A DNA stretch of 20,193 nt from CAZKUN01 sp964555935 (GTDB lineage: Bacteria > Armatimonadota > Zipacnadia > Zipacnadales > VGFC01): assembly GCA_964555935.1 (NCBI GenBank), contig CAZKUN010000172.1, forward strand, positions 1-20,193, in the 5' to 3' direction. This document shows, piece by piece, positions 14,831 to 20,193 of this stretch. The notes below the pieces were generated by a model. That model had not been told where the DNA came from. It ran no database searches and was given only the letters and a program-made list of their open reading frames with translations. The first letter of the stretch is position 1. Each line of letters opens with the position of its first letter. Made by a program: the position numbers and the translations under genes.

Positions 14831-16984
14831 ATGACTCCTGTCGCCCTCTGGGTACTGATCGGCCTAGTTGCCATCACGTCCACGCTCGCTCTGCTTGTTG
14901 TCTGGCGGAGGACCTCAGCCCTGTCAGTCGGCCGGCGCTCGGGGCTTGTGGCGCTCAGGGCGGCGGCGCTGGTCGCGCTCGTCCTGATGCTCGTGGATCC
15001 CTTTGCCACGCGTGAGTCAATGCGCGTGCGTGCGCCACGGGCTGTGCTACTGGCCGATCGGTCCGGGTCGATGAGCGTGAAGGATGCCCCGAATGCTTCC
15101 TCCCGAGCCGCGTGGAGCGCGCAGCTAGTGGGGCCCGCCGGCGCGCTGACGCAGGCCCTCGGCGAGGCAGATGTCTCGTGCTTTGTCTTCGCCGACGGCG
15201 TGCAGCCCCATGCCCTCCCACTGCCGGAGGCGGCTGATGGCCTCGCCACCGACATCGGCGGAGCCCTGCAGGCCGCTCTGAAGTCGAGCGCCGCCGGCCC
15301 TCCCGACGCGATCGTACTCCTCTCAGATGGCCGCGCCAACCGTGGCCTCGAGCGCGAGGCCATGCTTCGGCAGGTTGCGTCCGGACGAAGCCCGGTCTTC
15401 TGCATCGGTGTGGGCGATGAGGCCCGCCCTCCGGATGCGTGGATTGCCGGCGTGTCGGTGCCGAGATCCGTCCGGGCCGGGACGGCAGTCGATGTTGAGG
15501 TCTCGATTGGGGTTAGGGGCATCCAAGGACAAACGATTGCAGCCACGCTATCAGGCGCCGGCGAGCCGCTGACGAAGTCGGTGACCGCGAGCGGCACCGG
15601 TCGCGAGAGCGTTCGGTTCCGGCTCACGCCGCGCGAGCCGGGGCTTCAGCGCCTCATGGTCCGCATCTCCGAGACCCCTGGCGAGTGGACCGGCGCCAAC
15701 AACTCCCGCACTGTCTATCTGCATGTCACCCCCGGTGAATCACGGTTGCTCGTGGTCGCGGGCCAGCCGAGCTTGGAGCTGAAGTTCGCGCGCCGCGTGC
15801 TAGACCGCATGTCGGATCTGGACGCCACCTATCTGGTCCGCGTCGCGTCCGGCGTCTTCCGCACGCCGTCGGGCAAGCCGCAAGGACTCCCACTCGGCGA
15901 CGCCCTCCGCCGATACGACGCCGTGCTTCTCCTCAACGTTCCCTCCCGCGCGCTGACGTCCGCTCAGATGCAAGCGCTGGCGAGCTTTGCCGAGGAGCGC
16001 GGAGGAGGCCTGGGGGCTTGTGGCGGCGCCCAGGCGTTCGCGTCGGGCGGGTACGGCGGGTCCCTTCTCGAAGCCGCCTTGGCGGTCACCTCCGGCGGGG
16101 CGACCGCCTACGCGGAGTTACCGGTTAAGGCTACCCCCAAGGCCGGCGTCACGCTGGTGCCGCCTGCATCCGACATCGAACGCAACGGCGACTTTCCAGG
16201 TTGGGCGCGTCTGCCTTTGCTTGACGGGCTGAATGAAGTTGCTTCGATCAGGGCCGGCGCCGCCGCGCCGCTCGTGACGGGCTCGGGCGCTCCGCTGATG
16301 GTCGTGCAGCGCTACGGGATGGGGAGATCGCTCTGTTTGCTGACTGACGCCACGCACCGGTGGGTCCTGGGACGCGAGGCTACTGACGAGTCCACCGCCG
16401 GTCACGCAGCATTCTGGAGTGGCGTGGTGGCCTGGTTGACCACGCCCCCGAACCGCGCTCCGGTCGCGCTCGAGACTGACCGCGACGTCTACGAAGCGGG
16501 CGATGTAGCCCGCGTTGTGGTGTACGTCAGCGACGACGGATTCCGCCCGGTCTCGGGCGCTACCGTCACGGTCGCGGATGGGGGCGTCGCTCTGTCTCTG
16601 GCCGAGAGCGCCGGCGCGCCAGGGCGCTATGAGGGCGGGGTTGCGATGGACGAAGCCGGAACGAGGTCCCTCGTCGCGCGGGCAGCTGTGCGGGGGGCTG
16701 ACGTGGGGTCTGACAGTCGCGAGGTGGCAGTGACGCCCCCTCGGCGCGAGCTGGCGGACCCGGCGCAGGACGTTCTCTTCCTGAGAGCGCTTGCTGAGGC
16801 ATCGGGCGGGGCGTACATCCCCGCTGACCAAGTGGACCGTCTTCCGGAGGTCATTCATCTCACGCCGTCAGAGCGCACGTCCGTCCAGCGCATCGCTTGG
16901 GGGCGAAGCGTTCCGTTGCTGATCGCGCTGCTCGCCATCGCGTGCGTCGATTGGTTCCTGAGACGTTGGTGGGGGATTGGCTGA
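14831..16984 (+). CDS. Membrane VWA-domain protein with glutamine-amidotransferase-like domain
   Basis: At 717 residues it has two N-terminal membrane helices (about 4-25 and 39-56) and one near the C-terminus (about 693-711), leaving the middle outside the cytoplasm. The VWA domain (about 69-205) has a complete metal site: DRSGS (76-80), Thr140 in ATDIGGAL and Asp166 in LLSDGRAN. A beta-rich segment (about 205-300) follows, then a class I amidotransferase-like fold (about 303-420) with VVAGQPSLELKF, YDAVLLLNVP and a GGGLGACGGAQAFASGGY loop, and a further beta domain near 485-600. Such proteins are common in Planctomycetota and relatives, often beside BatA- or MoxR-type genes, which are not seen here. 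Protein binding through the metal site is the likely role. The start ATG has only a weak ribosome binding site. Confidence 0.82.
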   Translation: MTPVALWVLIGLVAITSTLALLVVWRRTSALSVGRRSGLVALRAAALVALVLMLVDPFATRESMRVRAPRAVLLADRSGSMSVKDAPNASSRAAWSAQLVGPAGALTQALGEADVSCFVFADGVQPHALPLPEAADGLATDIGGALQAALKSSAAGPPDAIVLLSDGRANRGLEREAMLRQVASGRSPVFCIGVGDEARPPDAWIAGVSVPRSVRAGTAVDVEVSIGVRGIQGQTIAATLSGAGEPLTKSVTASGTGRESVRFRLTPREPGLQRLMVRISETPGEWTGANNSRTVYLHVTPGESRLLVVAGQPSLELKFARRVLDRMSDLDATYLVRVASGVFRTPSGKPQGLPLGDALRRYDAVLLLNVPSRALTSAQMQALASFAEERGGGLGACGGAQAFASGGYGGSLLEAALAVTSGGATAYAELPVKATPKAGVTLVPPASDIERNGDFPGWARLPLLDGLNEVASIRAGAAAPLVTGSGAPLMVVQRYGMGRSLCLLTDATHRWVLGREATDESTAGHAAFWSGVVAWLTTPPNRAPVALETDRDVYEAGDVARVVVYVSDDGFRPVSGATVTVADGGVALSLAESAGAPGRYEGGVAMDEAGTRSLVARAAVRGADVGSDSREVAVTPPRRELADPAQDVLFLRALAEASGGAYIPADQVDRLPEVIHLTPSERTSVQRIAWGRSVPLLIALLAIACVDWFLRRWWGIG

Positions 16985-17012
16985 GCGCGCGTGGCGCGAC
17001 GGGGAGATGGCA

Positions 17013-17044
17013 AACGAGGCGCCCCTTCTCAGGAGCGCCTCGTT
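17013..17044. terminator. Bidirectional terminator between convergent genes
   Basis: AACGAGGCGC (17013-17022) and GCGCCTCGTT (17035-17044) are perfect 10-bp arms around a 12-nt loop, lying between the VWA gene (+) and the Gly/Met-rich gene (-). T-runs are weak on both sides. Confidence 0.6.
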
Positions 17045-17078
17045 AACCGTTTCGCAGGTTGCTTGTCTCGATGGTGGA

Positions 17079-17498
17079 TTATCGCCCCGGAGGGGGCGTT
17101 CCGTCATTGACGCGGCCGCCGCCGGGAGCGCCGGGCGCCCCGCCACCGCCACCGCGGTTCATCATCTGCTGCATCATCTGCTGCATGCCCTCCACCTCTA
17201 GCTTGGCCTGGCCCTCTTCCTCAAGCGTGTCGGCGTTGAACTTGAAGAGGGTGCCCATGTAGACGACATAGACGCTCTCCCCGCTTACAGCGATGGCCGC
17301 CGATCCGCCGCGCATCATGCCCATCATGCGTCCCATCATGCCGCTTCCGCCGCCTCCGCCAGGGCCGCCGCCGCCGCGCCCGCCTCCGCCGCCCTGGAAA
17401 CCGCCCGGCTGGGCCTGGGCGTAGACAGCCACCGTCGTAATTATAAGACCGAGCACGACAACGATTCCTACCACGGCAAACATTGTCTTCTTGCGCAT
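17079..17498 (-). CDS. Secreted or anchored Gly/Met-rich small protein
   Basis: 139 residues. A hydrophobic start (MRKKTMFAVVGIVVVLGLIITTVAVYAQA) looks like a signal peptide cut after AQA (about residue 29) or an anchor. A glycine-rich stretch (32-52) leads to MMGRMMGMMRGG (54-65), then one recognisable block VYVVYMGTLFKFNADTLE (77-94) that resembles a single beta-propeller blade, then MQQMMQQMM (105-113) and a Gly/Pro tail. Eleven Met in the mature part could bind copper or other soft metals, but this is a guess. The ATG at 17498 has AGGAG upstream, spaced 7 nt. It lies 92 bp downstream of nrpR on the same strand and may share its transcript. No function is known to me. Confidence 0.72.
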   Translation of the reverse strand: MRKKTMFAVVGIVVVLGLIITTVAVYAQAQPGGFQGGGGGRGGGGPGGGGGSGMMGRMMGMMRGGSAAIAVSGESVYVVYMGTLFKFNADTLEEEGQAKLEVEGMQQMMQQMMNRGGGGGAPGAPGGGRVNDGTPPPGR

Positions 17499-17590
17499 CC
17501 CGAGTCTCCTCTCTGTACCTAAGCGATCCTCTCTTAGACGACCATCCGACGCGATCTCCTCAGTTCATCTTGTCGCCGTCTGACGAGGCG

Positions 17591-18595
17591 TCACGGGATC
17601 TTCGCGTCGTCGATGTCCGTGAGCGCGTCGTACTCCACAATCGTCTCCATCGCTTGGCTCTCAGTGATGATGCGGGCCTCTTCCACCGCGGCCAGCGCGT
17701 TGAGTCCAGCCGCGACGACCATTCCGCAGCGGCCGAGTCCAACGGGGGCCTCGGTCAGCGGCTGGGACGGTCCGCCGATGGCGAGAACGCCGTGGACGCC
17801 CCATCGGGCCGCGCGGTCGATGAGTTCCGTCACATGCTCTCGCGCGACCGCCGGGAACTCGCGGAAGCCCGCGCCGATGATCCCGGCGCCTCGCGCAACC
17901 GCGGGCCCAACGGATGTGCGCCGGCTCCTGATGAAGATCTCAAGCGGATCGAGGGACGTGGCGCCGTAGTTGACGAGGTCAACGAACCGCGTCGGCTCGT
18001 AGCTCTCGACGGCCAGCAGGCCACCGAATGTCGAGCGGACGGGAATGCCCTGGCTGTAGAGGATACCGTTGATCGTGACGCTGCAGACCGTCCCGAAGCC
18101 CACCATACCCTCGGGTATTGCGTGGTTGCCCGTGCGCTCGCCGGGCGCGAGCACCAACAGGCGCCTCGACGTGCAGAAGCGTGAGGCAATGGCCGAGCGC
18201 ATGACGCTGAGCGCTCGTTGTGCGTCCTTGGCCGGGACGTGCGAGATGTTGATCACGAGCGAGCCGTGCCCCGTCGCCACGTCGAAGTCCATCATGTACG
18301 CCAAGGCCTCAAGTCGCGCGAAGACGAGGCCTACCTTGTCGCTGACATGGGCTTGGGCGACCTCCCGCGATCCGGCATCGGTGATGCGCCGGCCGGATCG
18401 GCCCAGGCTCTCCGTGTAGCCGGTCTGGTCGAGTTGCTCGAGGTGATAGCGTACGGCGCGTTCGGTAAGCTCGACGCCGTAGGCCTCAAGGGCCTCCGCG
18501 ATCGCGCCAGCCCCCATTGTTCCGTCCGCGCTGTCGAGTACTCTCAGAATGGCGAGTGATTTCCGGCCGATTTCCGGCAGATGACCCACCTCCAA
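17591..18595 (-). CDS. NrpR-type transcriptional regulator (winged helix + NRD/DUF128 domain)
   Basis: NrpR is the nitrogen repressor of methanogenic archaea; its NRD domain senses 2-oxoglutarate. Here residues 8-75 form a winged helix (RKSLAILRVLDSADG, LTERAVRYHLEQL, GRRITDAG) and 85-325 form one NRD domain, with GGLLAVESYEPTRFVDLVNY (191-210), SLDPLEIFI (214-222), TSVG (227-230), GFREFP (243-248) and a late GLGRCGMVVAAGLN (286-299). Methanococcus NrpR carries two NRD copies; this has one, like the NrpRI type. It is divergent from the ammonium transporter gene, which fits nitrogen control. The start is uncertain: TTG at 18595 is used, and a GTG lies two codons later. GGAGGTGG sits at the start itself, not upstream. 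The promoter at 18632-18660 suits a short leader. Confidence 0.85.
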   Translation of the reverse strand: MEVGHLPEIGRKSLAILRVLDSADGTMGAGAIAEALEAYGVELTERAVRYHLEQLDQTGYTESLGRSGRRITDAGSREVAQAHVSDKVGLVFARLEALAYMMDFDVATGHGSLVINISHVPAKDAQRALSVMRSAIASRFCTSRRLLVLAPGERTGNHAIPEGMVGFGTVCSVTINGILYSQGIPVRSTFGGLLAVESYEPTRFVDLVNYGATSLDPLEIFIRSRRTSVGPAVARGAGIIGAGFREFPAVAREHVTELIDRAARWGVHGVLAIGGPSQPLTEAPVGLGRCGMVVAAGLNALAAVEEARIITESQAMETIVEYDALTDIDDAKIP

Positions 18596-18631
18596 GCGGG
18601 GTTAGCACCGCATGAATTGCCGACGCACTGC

Positions 18632-18660
18632 ATTATACCCCCCTATATGGCGGATATCAA
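18632..18660 (-). promoter_or_regulatory. Sigma-70-type promoter of nrpR
   Basis: On the minus strand: TTGATA (18655-18660), a 17-bp spacer, and a perfect TATAAT (18632-18637). The predicted start is near 18625, about 30 nt before the TTG codon. The spacer contains one CCCTATATGG element. Confidence 0.75.
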
Positions 18661-18670
18661 CCCTATGTGG
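18641..18670. promoter_or_regulatory. Tandem CCCTATrTGG elements, candidate operator
   Basis: CCCTATATGG (18641-18650) and CCCTATGTGG (18661-18670) repeat at a spacing of exactly 20 bp, about two helix turns. One lies in the spacer of the nrpR promoter and one directly upstream of its -35 box. This position suits autorepression. Assignment to NrpR is inference. Confidence 0.45.
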
Positions 18671-18693
18671 GATACACGATCCGCAGTCTTTTG

Positions 18694-18717
18694 CCGGTGA
18701 ATGTGAGTTGAAACCGG
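18694..18717. promoter_or_regulatory. CCGGT/ACCGG inverted repeat over the amt -35 box
   Basis: CCGGT (18694-18698) and ACCGG (18713-18717), 14 bp apart, straddle the -35 box of the predicted amt promoter. The arms are short, so chance is possible. Confidence 0.3.
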
Positions 18718-18736
18718 AAGCGAACGGCGCTAACAT
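18708..18736 (+). promoter_or_regulatory. Sigma-70-type promoter of the ammonium transporter gene
   Basis: TTGAAA (18708-18713), a 17-bp spacer and TAACAT (18731-18736). The predicted leader is about 55 nt. The -10 box is moderate (4 of 6), as expected of a regulated promoter. No GG-N10-GC sigma-54 site was found here. Confidence 0.5.
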
Positions 18737-18797
18737 GAGCCCGTCGATCGTCATGCCGTACCGAAATACCGAAATCTACCAAAGGGAGTTGGCCGCG

Positions 18798-20193
18798 ATG
18801 CTACGACAAGCGTGCTCCTCAACCACGGTTAGGACGTGTGTAGTCGTTTCTCTGCTGTTTGTTGTCTTCGCCGGGCAAGTCCACGCCCAGGACGATGCCG
18901 TCGGACCGAGCGCTATTGACACGCTATGGGTGCTCCTGGCAGCGTTCTTGGTCTTCTTCATGCAGGCGGGCTTCGCATTCGTCGAGGCCGGCTTCACTCA
19001 GGCCAAGAACGCCGCCAACATCATCATGAAGAACCTCTTCGATTTCTCGGCCGGTTCGATCATGTTTGGGATCGTCGGCTTCGCCCTGATGTTCGGCGCT
19101 GGAAATGCATTCTTCGGGACGACTGGTTTCTTCCTCAACGACGGCGGCGATCCCAACGCAACATTCGCCGGCCTTGAGTGGGCGAATGTCCCGCTGATGG
19201 CCAAGTTTCTGTTCCAGCTCGTCTTCGCTGCGACAGCGGCGACCATCGTGTCCGGCGCGATGGCAGAACGGACGAAGTTCAAGTCCTACATCGTCTACAG
19301 CATCTTCATCACGGCCCTCATCTACCCGATCGCGGGTCACTGGATCTGGGGCGGCGGATGGTTGGCCGAATTAGGTATGTGGGACTTCGCGGGCTCGACG
19401 GTTGTCCACTCGTGCGGCGGCTGGCTCGCGCTAGTCGGCGCGTGGGTGCTTGGCCCTCGTCTCGGGAAGTACGGCAAGGACGGTCGGACCACGGCTATCC
19501 CTGGGCACAACCTGACGATGGCGGCTCTGGGCACGTTCATCCTCTGGCTTGGCTGGTTCGGGTTTAACCCCGGCAGCACGATGGCGGCCGACCCCGGCGC
19601 CATCTCGCACATCGCCGTGACCACCAACACCGCCGCCGCGGCAGGCCTCATCTGCGCGATGGTCCTGAGCTGGATCAGTTACGGCAAGCCCGACCCAGGC
19701 CTCAGCATGAACGGCGCGCTGGCCGGGCTCGTGGGCATCACCGCCGGATGCGCCTTCGTATCTCCAATGTCCGCCGCGATTATCGGCGCTGTGAGCGGCC
19801 TCGTGATGGTGGGTTCGGTTCGTTTCTTCGATAAGATCCGCATCGACGACCCCGTCGGCGCCATTTCTGTCCACGGCGTGTGCGGCGCCCTTGGCACGAT
19901 TGCCGTTGGCTTCTTCGCTCAGGAGGCGATCGCGCCCGGGACCACCGGCAACGGCCTGCTCTTTGGCGGAGGATTTGGTCTGCTCGTCGCCCAGGTGATC
20001 GGCGTGGTCGCCGTGATGGCCTGGTGCGGCATTACGGGCCTTGTCCTATTCGGCGGCATCAAGCTCATCATGGGCCTGCGCGTCACCGCAGAGGAGGAGA
20101 TTGAGGGTTTGGACGTCACCGAGCACGGTTCCCCGGCATACGCCGACGCCTTCCTGCCGGCGCCGAGCAACGGCGCTCCGGCCGCCGCGATGA
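18798..20193 (+). CDS. amt: Ammonium transporter, 3' end outside window
   Basis: Amt proteins form trimeric channels that take up ammonium across the cytoplasmic membrane. 465 residues are present and the frame is still open at the window edge. A cleavable signal peptide is likely (about 1-30, ending QVHA), as in several bacterial Amt proteins. Family motifs are complete: MQAGFAFVEAG near residue 55, SGAMAERTKFKSY, GHWIWGGGW, Asp196 in MWDFAGS, and the pore histidines His204 (VVHSCGG) and His359 (SVHGVCGALGT). The end has the typical GLDVTEHGSPAYADAF pattern, so only a few residues should be missing. The ATG at 18798 follows AAAGGGAG, with GGGAG at 18784-18788. It is divergent from an NrpR-type regulator. 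A GlnK/PII gene may follow outside the window, as is common for amt, but that cannot be seen. Confidence 0.95.
   Translation, partial: MLRQACSSTTVRTCVVVSLLFVVFAGQVHAQDDAVGPSAIDTLWVLLAAFLVFFMQAGFAFVEAGFTQAKNAANIIMKNLFDFSAGSIMFGIVGFALMFGAGNAFFGTTGFFLNDGGDPNATFAGLEWANVPLMAKFLFQLVFAATAATIVSGAMAERTKFKSYIVYSIFITALIYPIAGHWIWGGGWLAELGMWDFAGSTVVHSCGGWLALVGAWVLGPRLGKYGKDGRTTAIPGHNLTMAALGTFILWLGWFGFNPGSTMAADPGAISHIAVTTNTAAAAGLICAMVLSWISYGKPDPGLSMNGALAGLVGITAGCAFVSPMSAAIIGAVSGLVMVGSVRFFDKIRIDDPVGAISVHGVCGALGTIAVGFFAQEAIAPGTTGNGLLFGGGFGLLVAQVIGVVAVMAWCGITGLVLFGGIKLIMGLRVTAEEEIEGLDVTEHGSPAYADAFLPAPSNGAPAAAM

Noticed and set aside
17161..17186. Short tandem repeat atcatctgctgc as a non-coding repeat
   Set aside because: It is the coding repeat for QQMMQQMM in the Gly/Met-rich protein.
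18596..18797. Sigma-54 promoter or archaeal NrpR site GGAA-N6-TTCC upstream of amt
   Set aside because: No GG-N10-GC pair with proper flanks and no GGAA-N6-TTCC; sigma-70-type boxes fit better.

Overview
The window is GC-rich bacterial DNA, densely coded on both strands. No rRNA, tRNA, CRISPR array or insertion sequence was seen. Two prepilin-like proteins with a long hydrophobic start, a conserved CxSNxxQ-type stretch and a C-terminal DGHAKF-type motif, a DUF6785/OPT-like transporter and a VWA/glutamine-amidotransferase-like membrane protein together suggest Armatimonadota or a related planctomycete-like lineage. This placement is inferred from protein style only.

Layout. (a) 1-780 (+): 3' part of a divergent sigma-54 factor, convergent with (b) 2303-788 (-): a CobS-like membrane protein whose catalytic aspartates are all replaced, followed by signal peptidase I. 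A near-consensus sigma-70 promoter and a structured leader of about 134 nt precede them. (c) 2530-12823 (+): five co-directional genes: zinc-ribbon/glycerophosphodiesterase, a minimal FtsX-type permease, a zinc-ribbon/ABC ATPase, a 1724-residue fusion of a degenerate M28 peptidase-like ectodomain with an FtsX/MacB-type permease, and an OPT-like transporter. A strong hairpin closes the block. (d) 13106-14708 (+): two prepilin-like genes, each followed by a terminator-like hairpin. (e) 14831-16984 (+): a membrane-anchored VWA protein. (f) 18595-17079 (-): an NrpR-type nitrogen regulator, then a secreted Gly/Met-rich small protein. (g) 18798 to the end (+): an ammonium transporter, divergent from nrpR.

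How the genes may work together. Block (c) is the most unusual part. The ATPase and the two permeases make a plausible mechanotransmission-type ABC complex (MacB/LolCDE/FtsEX class). It is very asymmetric: one permease has almost no extracytoplasmic domain, while the other carries about 1000 residues of peptidase-like receptor outside. The cytoplasmic diesterase shares an N-terminal zinc ribbon design with the ATPase, and a peptide-transporter-like protein follows. A role in envelope, peptide or lipid handling is inference. Block (f)/(g) looks like a nitrogen-control locus: an archaeal-type 2-oxoglutarate-sensing repressor family beside an ammonium channel, with recognisable promoters for both genes and tandem CCCTATrTGG elements between them.
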